The position numbers were made by a program, and so were the translations under genes. Below the pieces are notes generated by a model that worked only from the letters and a program-made list of their open reading frames with translations, ran no database searches and was not told the DNA's origin. From positions 5,704,001 through 5,768,000 of the forward strand of contig NZ_JAGPYQ010000001.1 in NCBI RefSeq assembly GCF_018070025.1: DNA of 64,000 nt, in the 5' to 3' direction. The stretch's first letter is position 1. Every line of letters starts with the position of its first letter. Of this stretch, positions 1-8,821 are shown one piece after another. Origin of the DNA: Streptomyces liliiviolaceus. Lineage in GTDB: Bacteria > Actinomycetota > Actinomycetes > Streptomycetales > Streptomycetaceae.

Positions 1-44
1 GGACGGAAGAAAACTTCCCGTGGCGCCCCTCGGCCGCTCAGTCC

Positions 45-881
45 TCAGCCCTTCACCGCCCCCGCCGTGAGCCCCTGGACGATGTGCCGACTGGCGAAGG
101 CGAACAGCACCATCGTGGGCAGGATGGTCAGCACCGCCGCCGCGGACATCGAGCCCCAGTCGATGTTGAAGCTGGAGATGAAGCCGTTCAGGGCCGTCGG
201 CACGGTCTTGTTGCTGTCGCTGTTCATCAGCGTCACCGACAGGAACAGCTCGTTCCAGCAGTTGACGAAGTTGAAGATGAACGCCGCGATGATCCCGGGC
301 CGCATCACCGGCAGCAGCACCCGGAACAGCGCCCCGAACCGTGACAGGCCGTCGATCATCGCGGCCTCCTCCAACGCGTCCGGGATGTTCTCGAAGAAGC
401 CGCGGAGCATCACCGTGCAGAACGGGATGCAGACGGCGATGTAGACGAGGATGAGCCCGAGCCGGTTGTCGACCATCTTGAGGTCGGTCATCAGCAGGTA
501 CAGCGGCCCCAGCGCGATGAACGTGGGGATCATCTGGGTCACCAGGGCGGCCATCAGCAGCGCCGACTTCGTACGGAACTCGAAACGGGCCAGTACGTAC
601 GCCGACAGCATCGAGATGACCGTGGCGATCGCCGCGGCGACGGTGGCCACGATGAGGCTGTTGGTGAGGTAGACGCCGAAGTCGGCCTTGCCGAACAGTC
701 CGCTGTAGTTCTCCAGCGAGAAGTGCTCGGGCCAGTAGGCGATCGGGAAGGCGAAGATGTCCCCGGGCGCCTTGAGCGACGTGATGGTGATCCAGTAGAG
801 GGGGAAGACGATGAAGACCAGCCACAGCCCCAGGAAGGTGAACTTGGTGGCCCGGCCCGCCGTGGACTCCTTGCCGATCAC
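45..881 (-). CDS. Sugar ABC transporter permease (MalG type)
   Basis: Inner-membrane permease of a binding-protein-dependent carbohydrate importer. The 278-residue protein has about six hydrophobic segments, and the cytoplasmic EAA loop that docks on the ATPase is clear (EEAAMIDGLSRFGALFRVLLP, around residues 170-190). Length and the C-terminal position of the loop fit the MalG/CUT1 branch. Its start overlaps the stop of the upstream permease by 4 bp (ATGA), so translation is probably coupled. It is the last gene of a binding protein-permease-permease set. No ATPase gene is present here; in Streptomyces such importers usually share the MsiK ATPase encoded elsewhere (established for the genus, inferred here). 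The substrate cannot be read from sequence. Confidence 0.93.
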   Translation of the reverse strand: MIGKESTAGRATKFTFLGLWLVFIVFPLYWITITSLKAPGDIFAFPIAYWPEHFSLENYSGLFGKADFGVYLTNSLIVATVAAAIATVISMLSAYVLARFEFRTKSALLMAALVTQMIPTFIALGPLYLLMTDLKMVDNRLGLILVYIAVCIPFCTVMLRGFFENIPDALEEAAMIDGLSRFGALFRVLLPVMRPGIIAAFIFNFVNCWNELFLSVTLMNSDSNKTVPTALNGFISSFNIDWGSMSAAAVLTILPTMVLFAFASRHIVQGLTAGAVKG

Positions 882-1882
882 GGCTTCACCTCTCGCTTCT
901 CACGCGTGGCCAGCAGGAAGAAGACCGCGAACACCAGCAGCGTGGCGACGACGATGAGACCGAGCGCGGAGGCCCTGCCGTAGTCGCCCTGCTGGGTGAT
1001 CTTGATCATCCACGTGGTCACGATGTGCGTCTCGTTGTTCGGTCCGCCGCCGGTCATCCCGAAGATCAGGTCGGGGAAGTTGAAGATCCAGATGACGCGC
1101 AGCAGCACGGTCAGCGCGAGGGTGACCCGGATGTACGGAATGGTGATCTGGAAGAGCGTGCGCACCTTGCCGGCGCCGTCCAGGGCCGAGGCCTCGTACA
1201 GCTCCTCGGGGATGGACTGGAGCGCGGCGAGGATCATGATCGTGAAGAAGGTGACCCCGTACCAGATGTTGGCGACCACGACGGCGAACATCGCGGTCTT
1301 CGGGTCGGCCAGCCAGGCGACCGGTTCGTCGATCAGGCCGACCTTCTGGAGCAGGTCGTTGACGACGCCGAACTCGCTGTTGAACATCCAGCGGAACAGG
1401 ATGCCGATGAGGAAGCCGGAGATCGCCCAGGGGAAGAAGATGAGGGCCTGGTAGAGCCCGCGGAAGCGGAACCTGCGGCGCAGCCACAGCGCGAGGGCGA
1501 AGCCGATGACCAGCTGGGGCACGATCGAGCCGAACACCCAGATGGCGGTGTTGCTCAGTACGGTGCCCCAGGCGGGGTCGGCGAAGACGTCGCGGAAGTT
1601 CTGCAGGCCGACCCAGGAGGTGTCGGTCAGGTCCGTCAGGTTCCAGTGGCGGAAGGCCATCTGGCTGCCGGCGATCATCGGGTAGTACGTGAAGACCGCC
1701 ACGAAGATCGCGGCCGGGGCCATGAAGAGGGAGATGAGGAAACCGCGCCGAGCGGTGAACTCGGGCTTGCGGCGGCCTGGTCGAGTCTTGCGGACGGGCC
1801 GGGAGCCCCCGTTGCCGGAGGCCCCCGCCGAAGCTGTCTTCGCCGTCTGTGTCGTGGACGTCGTCGTGGACGCGGTGGGCAT
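878..1882 (-). CDS. Sugar ABC transporter permease (MalF type)
   Basis: Second membrane subunit of the same importer, 334 residues. A Ser/Thr/Ala-rich and then basic cytoplasmic tail (about 45 residues) precedes the first membrane segment (RRGFLISLFMAPAAIFVAVF). Six membrane spans follow, with the EAA loop near residue 230 (EELYEASALDGAGKVRTLFQ). AGGAG lies just before the ATG. It begins 11 bp after the stop of the binding protein and overlaps the next permease by 4 bp, giving a tight operon. MalF-like assignment rests on gene order, the N-terminal tail and the loop; the transported sugar is unknown. Confidence 0.93.
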   Translation of the reverse strand: MPTASTTTSTTQTAKTASAGASGNGGSRPVRKTRPGRRKPEFTARRGFLISLFMAPAAIFVAVFTYYPMIAGSQMAFRHWNLTDLTDTSWVGLQNFRDVFADPAWGTVLSNTAIWVFGSIVPQLVIGFALALWLRRRFRFRGLYQALIFFPWAISGFLIGILFRWMFNSEFGVVNDLLQKVGLIDEPVAWLADPKTAMFAVVVANIWYGVTFFTIMILAALQSIPEELYEASALDGAGKVRTLFQITIPYIRVTLALTVLLRVIWIFNFPDLIFGMTGGGPNNETHIVTTWMIKITQQGDYGRASALGLIVVATLLVFAVFFLLATREKREVKP

Positions 1883-1893
1883 GGCTGGTTCTC

Positions 1894-3189
1894 CTACTGC
1901 CGCTTCTCGGTCCAGTACGTGTCCCAGCCGGCCAGCAGTTCCTTGGGCGTCGTCTTACCGAGGACCATCTTCTGGATGTCGGCGTCGGCCTTCTGCTGCC
2001 ATTCGGCCCACCAGGCGACACCGCGCGGCTGGCTGACGTTGAGGTAGGTGTCCGGGTTCTCCGTCATGGTGACGTAGCTGGACCAGGGGCCGGTCTTGTA
2101 GAACGGGTCCTCGGCGGCCGACTTGAGGATCGGCACCAGGCTGTTCGTCTTGGTGAAGTCCGTCGACGCCTCCCCCTCGGAGAGGAACTCGACCAGCTTG
2201 ACCGCTTCCTTCTTGTGCTTGCTGCCCTTGGCGACGCCCCATCCGGCGGTGGCCAGCGGCTGTACGGTCTTGCCGCTGGGGCCCGCCACCAGCGGGGCGG
2301 TGCTCCACTGGTCCTTCTTGATGGACTTGGACTCCGAGACGGTGGCGATGACCTCGGGGTCCTGCAGCAGGAAGGCCGTGGAGCCGTTCGAGAAGCCCTC
2401 GACCATCTCGGGGTAGCCCCAGGAGACGGACGACTTCGGGGACGCTTCCTTGAAGAGCTTGAGGTAGGTCTGCATCGCGTCGAGCGCCTCGGGCGCGGAG
2501 AAGATCGTCTTGCCGCTCTTCAGCTTGAAGCCGTCGGCCGCGTCGATCTCGTCGGCGACGTACGCCTCGATGATGGCGGTGGCGTTGCCCTGGGCGTTGG
2601 CTCCGCCGCGGAAGGCGTACCCGTACTTGCGCTTGCCCGGGTCGTGGATGGCCGAGGCCTGTTCCAGCAGGTCGTCCCAGGTGGCCGGCGGCTTGCTGAA
2701 GCCGGCCTCCTTGATCAGGTCGGTGCGGTAGAAGACGCTCAGACCGTAGAAGCCGTACGGGACGAAGTATGTCTTGCCCTCGGCGTCCTGGGAGGCCTTG
2801 ACGGCGTTCTCCGTCATCGCCTCCCAGCCCTTCCAGCCGGTGAGGTCCTTCTTCATGTCGTAGATCCAGCCGTTGTTCGACCAGGGTCCGACGGTCGTGT
2901 CGCGCACTTCGAGGGTGTCGACGCCGCTGCCGGACTGGAGCATCTGCTGGATCTTCTGGTCGGCCTGCTCGGTGGGCGGCGAGATCAGATTGACCTTGAT
3001 CTTGGGGTTCTGCTTCTGGAAGTCCGCTATCAGGCCCTTGATCAGGTCCGTGCGGGCGGGGTTCGTCAGGCTCTCCACCATGTTGAGGGTGACCGTGCCG
3101 TCGGCCGTGGAGCCGCTCATGCTGCTACAGCCGGTCAGGACCATCGTGGCGGCGGTGCCGAGGGCGAGAGCTGCCGTCCTTCTTCTCAT
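1894..3189 (-). CDS. Extracellular solute-binding lipoprotein (sugar ABC transporter)
   Basis: Family 1 extracellular solute-binding protein, 431 residues. The N terminus is a lipoprotein signal: arginine-rich start, hydrophobic core and a lipobox ending in VLTGC, so Cys21 should be lipidated and the protein anchored outside the membrane. The mature part has the usual features of the family (TVTLNMVESLTNP near the start; GAEAVKLVEFLSEGEAS-like segments near the C terminus). It delivers ligand to the two downstream permeases. An AGAGG ribosome site precedes the ATG. The neighbouring PLP enzyme and GntR regulator suggest an amino sugar or related carbon source, but this is only inference. Confidence 0.93.
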   Translation of the reverse strand: MRRRTAALALGTAATMVLTGCSSMSGSTADGTVTLNMVESLTNPARTDLIKGLIADFQKQNPKIKVNLISPPTEQADQKIQQMLQSGSGVDTLEVRDTTVGPWSNNGWIYDMKKDLTGWKGWEAMTENAVKASQDAEGKTYFVPYGFYGLSVFYRTDLIKEAGFSKPPATWDDLLEQASAIHDPGKRKYGYAFRGGANAQGNATAIIEAYVADEIDAADGFKLKSGKTIFSAPEALDAMQTYLKLFKEASPKSSVSWGYPEMVEGFSNGSTAFLLQDPEVIATVSESKSIKKDQWSTAPLVAGPSGKTVQPLATAGWGVAKGSKHKKEAVKLVEFLSEGEASTDFTKTNSLVPILKSAAEDPFYKTGPWSSYVTMTENPDTYLNVSQPRGVAWWAEWQQKADADIQKMVLGKTTPKELLAGWDTYWTEKRQ

Positions 3190-3280
3190 CGTGCCGACCT
3201 CTTTCTGTGCTGCTGTGCCGGGGACAGGCGTTACGGAGCGCCGGGGAAAGTGCGGGGTGCTGATGCCGGGTGCGGGATGC

Positions 3281-3310
3281 GTGGTGCGCGGGGGTGTGGT
3301 GCGCGGGGGT
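3281..3310. repeat. 15-bp tandem duplication upstream of the binding protein
   Basis: GTGGTGCGCGGGGGT occurs twice head to tail in the 125-bp gap between the PLP enzyme and the binding-protein gene. It lies in the presumed leader of the transporter mRNA. No clear promoter accompanies it; probably replication slippage. Confidence 0.6.
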
Positions 3311-3314
3311 GTGT

Positions 3315-4568
3315 CTATGCCGCGCCCGGTTGTTCGCGGGCCGCGCGGGCCCAGCGGCCGAGGAGGGGGACGCAGTCCTCGGCGAAGTACTCGTAGTCGG
3401 CGGCGGTGTTGTAGACGTGCGCGGACAGCCGCATGTAGCCGATGCCGTCGAAGCTGGTGAAGGCCGCCTCCACGCCGAGTTCACGGGCGGCCCGGTCGCG
3501 CAGCGCGTCGGCCTCGATCCGGGTGCCGGCCAAACCGTCCGGCAGGCGTACCAGTCGCATGCCCGGGACCGGCATGCCCACGTCGACCGTGCCGGTGGCG
3601 CCGGTCAGTTCGCCGAAGGCGGCGCCGATGACGCGCTCGCCGTAGCCGGCAAGGTCGTCCATGTACCGGCGGGCGGTGTCCCAGCCCCAGGTGCTCTCGA
3701 CGAAGTCCAGGGCCGACGGGGCCGCGAGATAGCCGGTCGCGTCGATCGTGCCCTGCTGGTCGAAGCGGTCGGGGTACGGATCGGCGGCGCCCCACGAGTC
3801 GATCAGGGGGTACAGCTCCTCGCGCAGCTCGCCGCGGGCGACCAGCGTGGCGGTGCCGCGGGGCGTGCAGCCCCACTTGTGCAGGTTGCCGACCCAGAAG
3901 TCGCAGGTCAGGCCCGCCAGCGGGGCCTCGATCAGACCGGGGGCATGGGCGGCGTCCACCAGGAGCGGGATGCCGCGCCGACGGGCCTCCGCGCCGACCA
4001 GCTCCACCGGCAGCCGGCGGGCGGTGGCGGAGGTGATCTGGTCGAGGACGATCAGATCCGTGTCGTCGTCGACCGCGGCCATGACGGCCTCGTACGCCTC
4101 CTCCTCGCTCGCCTCCAGCGGCACCCTGGCGGTACGCACCTCGCCGCCCCAGCGCCTGGCGAGGCGCTCGGCGCCCATGGTCACCGCGCCGTAGCCGTGG
4201 TCGGTGACGACGATCCCGCCGCCCCGGCGCCGCTGGAGCGAGGCGAACACGACGCTGATGCCGGCGCTCGCGTTCGGCACCAGGGCCACGTCGTCGGGGG
4301 CGACCCGCAGGAAGGCCGCGAGATCGATCCGGGCGGCGGCGATCCGCTGCGGCAGGGCCGGGAACCACACCACCGGCGAACTGTCCATCTCGGCCCGGAA
4401 CTCGTTCTGCCGCTCCTGGGCCACCAGGGGGACCGCTCCGAACGAGCCATGGTTGAGGTGCTTCATGACGGGGTCCAGCGACCACGCCCGCGCCGCGGGA
4501 CGGCCGTCCGCCAGCAGCAAGGGACGCGGGGCGGTGGTGACCTCGGTCTCGCTCACATCACTCCACAT
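3315..4568 (-). CDS. Aminotransferase class V-fold PLP-dependent enzyme
   Basis: 417-residue fold-type I PLP enzyme resembling the isopenicillin N epimerase/cysteine desulfurase-like group. It opens with the family's LNHGSFGAVP segment (about residue 38), has DAAHAPG (Asp contacting the pyridine nitrogen) near residue 205, and the likely Schiff-base lysine in NLHKWGC near residue 231. Such proteins act as epimerases, lyases or aminotransferases, and sequence alone does not decide. It is transcribed toward the sugar importer 125 bp downstream and away from a GntR regulator, so it may act on the imported compound. The ATG at 4568 is used; a GTG at 4556 preceded by GGAG is an alternative start. 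Confidence 0.85.
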   Translation of the reverse strand: MWSDVSETEVTTAPRPLLLADGRPAARAWSLDPVMKHLNHGSFGAVPLVAQERQNEFRAEMDSSPVVWFPALPQRIAAARIDLAAFLRVAPDDVALVPNASAGISVVFASLQRRRGGGIVVTDHGYGAVTMGAERLARRWGGEVRTARVPLEASEEEAYEAVMAAVDDDTDLIVLDQITSATARRLPVELVGAEARRRGIPLLVDAAHAPGLIEAPLAGLTCDFWVGNLHKWGCTPRGTATLVARGELREELYPLIDSWGAADPYPDRFDQQGTIDATGYLAAPSALDFVESTWGWDTARRYMDDLAGYGERVIGAAFGELTGATGTVDVGMPVPGMRLVRLPDGLAGTRIEADALRDRAARELGVEAAFTSFDGIGYMRLSAHVYNTAADYEYFAEDCVPLLGRWARAAREQPGAA

Positions 4569-4804
4569 CTACCGAACCCGAGTGCCCGCCGACATCACGT
4601 CCGCAGTGCGCAGACATCTGACATCGGGTGGGACACGTATGATGACTCGGCATCCTGCACGGCATTTTTGCGCCACGCAAGAGGTGTGCAGCGATAGTCA
4701 TCAGATGACTTTCGACCGATACATCGGAGACATCTGACGACTCGGAGTCGCTAGAGTGCCCGAGGGTTACGGTGCTGCCGCCGGCCCGCCACGGGAGGAA
4801 TCGG
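4569..4804. promoter_or_regulatory. Divergent control region with repeated dyad operators
   Basis: 236 bp between the PLP-enzyme/ABC operon and the GntR gene. It holds a perfect 15-bp dyad with one central base, AGTCATCAGATGACT (4696-4710). Two copies of AGACATCTGAC follow the same half-site logic (4612-4622 and 4728-4738). The elements are AT-richer than their surroundings. They are good candidates for binding by the adjacent GntR/FCD regulator, which would control both directions. Assignment to that regulator is inference. Confidence 0.6.
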
Positions 4805-5515
4805 ATGTCCGCAGTCGACAGGGCGTTCCACGGCCTGCGCCACATGATCGCGACAGGGCGGCTCGGGCCGGGCGAGCGCATTCCGCCCGAGGCCGAGCTG
4901 GGCGAGGAACTCGGAGTCTCCAGGGGCCCGTTGCGCGAGGCCGTCCGGATGCTCTCGGCGCTGGGCGTGGTCGAACCGCGGCACGGCTCGGGCACCTATG
5001 TGTCCCAGCTCAGGCCGGAGGACATCATCGGCAGCCTCTCGCTGACCCTCGAACTCCTGCCGCTGACCGGCCTGTTGGAGGTGTACGAGATCCGGCGGGT
5101 GCTGGAGGCGCATGTCGCGGCCAAGGCCGCGGCGCGGCGGACCCCCGAGACGGTGAAGTCGCTGTTCTCCCTCATCGAGGCCATGGAGGCGACCGAGGAC
5201 CCCAGCGAGGCCTCGGACCTCGACCACCGCTTCCACGCGGAGATCGCGCGGGCCGCCGAGAATCCGACGCTGGCGTCGCTGCTCGCGGTCTTTCGCGCCC
5301 GATCGCGCAAGTACCAGATCTTCACGCTGCCCGAGGGGCCGGAGCTGCGGCGCAAGAGCGACGCGGATCATCGGGTGCTGGCCACCGCGATCGCCGACCG
5401 GGACCCCGGTGCGGCCGCGGGGGCGGCGGAGGCGCATGTCGCGCAGACGGAGCGGTGGTTGCGGGCTTTTATGCCGCCCGTGGAGGAGGTGGACGACGAC
5501 GGGGTGCCGGGTTGA
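4805..5515 (+). CDS. GntR family transcriptional regulator, FCD domain
   Basis: 236-residue FadR-subfamily regulator. Residues 1-70 form the winged helix (PPEAELGEELGVSRGPLREAVRML, then the wing HGSGTYV). Residues 85-220 are the FCD ligand domain with the usual metal-binding Asp/His residues (DLDHRFHAEI, ADHRVLATAI and EAHV). These domains commonly bind carboxylic acids through a metal ion. The ATG at 4805 follows GGGAGGAA, so it is preferred over an in-frame ATG at 4772. It is divergent from the PLP-enzyme/sugar-importer operon, with candidate operators between them, and is its likely repressor. Confidence 0.9.
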   Translation: MSAVDRAFHGLRHMIATGRLGPGERIPPEAELGEELGVSRGPLREAVRMLSALGVVEPRHGSGTYVSQLRPEDIIGSLSLTLELLPLTGLLEVYEIRRVLEAHVAAKAAARRTPETVKSLFSLIEAMEATEDPSEASDLDHRFHAEIARAAENPTLASLLAVFRARSRKYQIFTLPEGPELRRKSDADHRVLATAIADRDPGAAAGAAEAHVAQTERWLRAFMPPVEEVDDDGVPG

Positions 5516-5549
5516 CGGACGGGTGGGTCGTTGTCCGCGGGTGCGTCTC

Positions 5550-5638
5550 GGTTGCTCGCGCCGTTCCCCGCGCCCCTGACGGGGCCGATTGTCGGGTGCG
5601 GGTGCGTCGTGGTTGCTCGCGCCGTTCCCCGCGCCCCT
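5550..5638. repeat. Two copies of the GTTCCCCGCGCCCCT element
   Basis: The 28-bp block 5550-5577 (ending in CGCCGTTCCCCGCGCCCCT) recurs identically at 5611-5638, a 61-bp spacing. It sits between the convergent GntR and LysR genes. Copies of the core are scattered through the window, mostly near gene ends. A role in transcription termination or mRNA 3' ends is plausible but unproven. Confidence 0.8.
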
Positions 5639-5664
5639 TACGGGGCGCGTCCCTGCTCGGACCC

Positions 5665-6573
5665 TCAGCTTTCCTCCAACCCCCTGCCCACCCGTGCCGC
5701 TGTCTCGCGTAGCCAGATGTGGGCCGCGTCGTGGGTGTGTACCGGGTGCCACCAGAGGGCCTCGCGGAGGGGGACCGGCTCGTACGGGGGTGGCACCACG
5801 CGGACGGCGGCGAGGGGGGCGAGGAGGCGGGCCAGGCGCGCCTGGACCAGTGCGATGCGTCGGGTGCCCGCGACCAGCAGCGGCAGCAGTTGGAAGCTGT
5901 CGACGGAGACCTCGACGCGCGGCTCGATGCCGAGCATGCCGAGCTGGCGCACGGCCGGGGAGTCGTAGGTGCGCTGATAGGTGACCCAGGGCAGCCGGGC
6001 CAGGTCCGCGCGGGTGAGCCGGTCCCCGACACCGGGATGGTCCGCGGACACGACGAAGACCCAGCGGTCCTCGTACAGGTCGGTGGCCGGGAAGTCGCTG
6101 ACGACTCCGTGCGGCATGAGCAGGCCGTCGGAGGCGCTCAGCAGGGTGGCGGTGTCGTCGACCACGGTGGGCGGTGTCTGGCTGAAGCGCAGCCGGATGC
6201 CAGGGGCCTCCTCGTGCACGACACGGGCCAGTTCGGTGCCGAAGACGGCGACGGCGTAGTCGGACGCCAGCAGCCTGAACTCCCGGCTCTCCTTCGCCGG
6301 GTCGAAGTGGGCCTGGCTGGCGAAGAGGCGTTCCAGCAGGTCGTAGGCGGTGGAGGTGCGGTCCAGGAGCACCTGGCCGAGAGCGGTGAGCTCGTAGTGG
6401 GCGCCCACCCGTGCGAGCAGGTCGTCGTCGAAGTGGCGGCGCAGCCGGGCGAGGGCGGCGCTCATGGCCGGCTGGCTGAGCCCGATGCGCTCCCCGGCCC
6501 GGGTGACGTTGCGCTCCTCCAGCAGGGCGCGCAGGGCGACGACGAGGTTGAGGTCGAGGCGGGCCAGATTCAC
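5665..6573 (-). CDS. LysR family transcriptional regulator
   Basis: 302-residue LysR-type regulator. Residues 1-60 hold the winged helix (LARLDLNLVVALRALLEE, then ERIGLSQPAMSAALARLRRHF), and the remainder is the periplasmic-binding-protein-like effector domain. The N terminus resembles the NodD/NahR branch, which often senses aromatic compounds. The GTG at 6573 places the helix at the normal distance from the N terminus and has GGAA upstream; an open frame extends to 6768 but carries no family similarity. It is divergent from a six-gene aromatic operon, with a T-N11-A dyad between them, so it very likely activates that operon. Confidence 0.9.
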   Translation of the reverse strand: MNLARLDLNLVVALRALLEERNVTRAGERIGLSQPAMSAALARLRRHFDDDLLARVGAHYELTALGQVLLDRTSTAYDLLERLFASQAHFDPAKESREFRLLASDYAVAVFGTELARVVHEEAPGIRLRFSQTPPTVVDDTATLLSASDGLLMPHGVVSDFPATDLYEDRWVFVVSADHPGVGDRLTRADLARLPWVTYQRTYDSPAVRQLGMLGIEPRVEVSVDSFQLLPLLVAGTRRIALVQARLARLLAPLAAVRVVPPPYEPVPLREALWWHPVHTHDAAHIWLRETAARVGRGLEES

Positions 6574-6656
6574 AGGGTTTCCTTCGGCGTCTTCCTTGAC
6601 GGTTCCTTCGGCGGCACAGCCGACGGTACGGCGTTGACCAGGCAGGAATAAACACC

Positions 6657-6675
6657 GTGGATGCTTGTCATCCAC
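6657..6675. promoter_or_regulatory. LysR box (T-N11-A dyad)
   Basis: GTGGATG-CTTGT-CATCCAC is a perfect 7-bp inverted repeat with a 5-bp spacer and contains the T-N11-A signature of LysR operators. It lies 84 bp before the LysR start and 63 bp before the first gene of the aromatic operon, which suits divergent autoregulation and activation. Confidence 0.7.
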
Positions 6676-6737
6676 ACAATCTATTTCCCTGATCACGGGT
6701 GACGGGTCCAGATTGGTCGCACCGCGATCAGGAGGAC

Positions 6738-7739
6738 ATGTCCGTGAAACCCGAAGCCGCGTCCGCACCCTTCGCCGGACGTTTCGCCCTCGCCACTCTC
6801 TCGGTCCCCGGCGGGCCGCCCTTCCCCGCCCTCGTCACGGCGGACGCCCGGGTGCTCGACCTGAGAACCGCCTTCGGCGACGAGCGTCTGACCGTCCGCG
6901 CTCTTCTGGAGGACTGGGACACGGCGATGGAACGGCTGTCGGCGCTGGCCGACGAGGGTGGTCCGCCGAGCGGGCCGCTGGCGGACTTCCGGGTGCACGC
7001 CCCCGTGGAGCCGCGTCAGGTGTTCCAGTCCGGTGCCAACTACCGGCAGCACGTCATCGACCTGCATGTCGCGCACCGCGACCCGGCCGACGACCGGCCC
7101 GAGGAGGAGCGTCGCGCCGAGGCCGCCGGGATCATGGACCGCCGGGCGGCCGAGGACCTGCCGTACGTCTTCATCGGGCTGCCGAGCGCGATCACGGGCC
7201 CGTACGACGACGTCGTGCTGCCCTCCTGGGCCGAACAGCCCGACTGGGAGCTGGAGTTGGTGGCGGTGATCGGGCGGCCCGCCCATCAGGTGTCCGTGGA
7301 GGAGGCGCTGGACCATGTCGCCGGGTACACGATCGCCAACGACCTCACCGACCGGGCCACCGTCTTCCGCCGGGACATGCCGCAGATCGGCACCGACTGG
7401 CTGCGCAGCAAGAACGCCCCCGGCTTCACCCCGCTCGGCCCCTGGCTCGTGCCCGCCGGGTCCGTCGCGGACCCCGGCGACCTGCGCCTGGTGCTGAAGC
7501 TGAACGGCGAGATCATGCAGGACGAGTCCACCGAGGACATGCTCTTCGACGTCGCCCGAATGGTGTCCTACGCCTCCCGGACCGCCCGGCTCCTGCCCGG
7601 CGACCTGGTGCTGACCGGTTCCCCGGCGGGCAACGGCATGCACCACGGTCGGCTGCTGCGGGACGGTGACGTCATGGACGGTTCCATCACCGGTCTCGGT
7701 GCCCAGCGCACCCGCTGTGTGGCGGAGACGGCCCGGTGA
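6738..7739 (+). CDS. Fumarylacetoacetate hydrolase family protein (first copy)
   Basis: 333-residue FAH-superfamily enzyme. The family's opening motif appears as VFQSGANYRQHV near residue 95. The metal-binding acidic residues are in WELELVAVIG, and GYTIANDLTDRATVFR follows. Members hydrolyse C-C bonds, decarboxylate or isomerise ring-cleavage products of aromatic catabolism. The ATG at 6738 has a strong AGGAGGA. Its stop overlaps the next GTG start (GTGA), making it the first gene of the operon. A second FAH paralogue closes the operon; the pair may divide decarboxylase and isomerase/hydrolase steps, as in HpaG-type proteins (inference). Confidence 0.9.
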   Translation: MSVKPEAASAPFAGRFALATLSVPGGPPFPALVTADARVLDLRTAFGDERLTVRALLEDWDTAMERLSALADEGGPPSGPLADFRVHAPVEPRQVFQSGANYRQHVIDLHVAHRDPADDRPEEERRAEAAGIMDRRAAEDLPYVFIGLPSAITGPYDDVVLPSWAEQPDWELELVAVIGRPAHQVSVEEALDHVAGYTIANDLTDRATVFRRDMPQIGTDWLRSKNAPGFTPLGPWLVPAGSVADPGDLRLVLKLNGEIMQDESTEDMLFDVARMVSYASRTARLLPGDLVLTGSPAGNGMHHGRLLRDGDVMDGSITGLGAQRTRCVAETAR

Positions 7740-8752
7740 ACCCGGACCCCACCGACCCCGAGGGTGCCATCGCGCGGGCGGCCGAGGCGTACTCCAACTG
7801 GGGCCGTTGGGGCGCGGACGACGTGCTCGGCACACTGAACCATCTCGATGCGGCCAAGCGCCGCGAGGGTGCCGCGCTGGTGCGCAGGGGTGTCAGCTTC
7901 TCGCTCTCCCAGCGGTTCGACATGGACGGCCCGCAGAAGGGCTGGCGGCGGCGTACCAACCCGGTGCACACCATGCTGGACACCGGCACCGACGCCGCGC
8001 TCGGCAACCAGGGCTTCCCGCACGGCATCGGCGGCGCCGACGACGTGATCGCCATGCCGCTGCAGTGCTCCACCCAGTGGGACGGCCTCGGGCACATCTT
8101 CGACCACGGCAAGGCGTGGAACGGGCGTCCGGCCGAGCGGGTCGTCACCTCCGACGGCGATCTGGTGACCGGCATCGAACACATGGCGGCGCACGTCGCC
8201 GGACGGGGCGTACTCCTGGACGTCGGCCGCGCGATCGGCACGGACGGCGTCAGCGGCACGGAGGGCGTCGGCGCCGTGGACGGTGCGTTCGCGGCGGCCG
8301 GCGAGCTGCCCGACGGGTTCGCCGTCACCGAGGCCAACCTGGTCGCGACCGCCGAGGCCCAGGGGGTCGCGATCGGCCGCGGCGACATCGTGCTCGTACG
8401 CACCGGGCAGCTCGCCCGGGCCCGCCGCGACGGCTGGGGCGACTACGCCGGCGGCCCCGCGCCCGGCCTGTCCTTCACCACGGCAGCCTGGCTGCACGGC
8501 AGTGAGATCGCGGCGATCGCCACCGACACCTGGGGCTTCGAGGTACGGCCCAACGAGTTCGAGCACGCCTTCCAGCCGCTGCACCAGGTGGCCATCCCGC
8601 ACATCGGCCTGCTGATCGGCGAGATGTGGGACCTGGACGCGCTCGCGCGGGACTGCGCGGCCGACGGCGTGTACGAGTTCTGGCTCACCGCCGCTCCCCT
8701 GCCCATCACCGGCGCGGTCGGCTCCCCCGTGAACCCGATCGCCGTCAAGTAG
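7736..8752 (+). CDS. Cyclase family protein (kynurenine formamidase-like fold)
   Basis: 338-residue member of the putative cyclase family (PF04199). The metal site of this family is normally HxGTHxDxPxH; here the corresponding region reads QWDGLGHIFDHGKAW (near residue 117). This variant is usual for the longer cyclase-like hydrolases found in aromatic and polyketide loci. The protein probably hydrolyses or cyclises an amide, lactone or enol intermediate. It starts at GTG 7736, overlapping the upstream stop by 4 bp, so it is translationally coupled to the first FAH gene. Exact reaction unknown. Confidence 0.85.
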   Translation: MNPDPTDPEGAIARAAEAYSNWGRWGADDVLGTLNHLDAAKRREGAALVRRGVSFSLSQRFDMDGPQKGWRRRTNPVHTMLDTGTDAALGNQGFPHGIGGADDVIAMPLQCSTQWDGLGHIFDHGKAWNGRPAERVVTSDGDLVTGIEHMAAHVAGRGVLLDVGRAIGTDGVSGTEGVGAVDGAFAAAGELPDGFAVTEANLVATAEAQGVAIGRGDIVLVRTGQLARARRDGWGDYAGGPAPGLSFTTAAWLHGSEIAAIATDTWGFEVRPNEFEHAFQPLHQVAIPHIGLLIGEMWDLDALARDCAADGVYEFWLTAAPLPITGAVGSPVNPIAVK

Positions 8753-8790
8753 CCCGTCACGTAGCACGAAGCAGCCCGTCAAGTAGCACG
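8751..8790. repeat. 18-bp near-perfect direct repeat after the cyclase stop
   Basis: AGCCCGTCACGTAGCACG (8751-8768) recurs with one change at 8773-8790. The first copy overlaps the cyclase stop codon, so this looks like a local duplication of the gene end. It fills most of the 69-bp gap before the monooxygenase. Confidence 0.65.
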
Positions 8791-8821
8791 TCATGCAGCG
8801 ACAGGAACAAGGGAGTTCCCC

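Noticed and set aside
1849..3396. 515-codon plus-strand frame opposite the sugar-binding lipoprotein
   Set aside because: Low-complexity Val/Gly/Arg composition; the opposite strand has a lipobox and family sequence.
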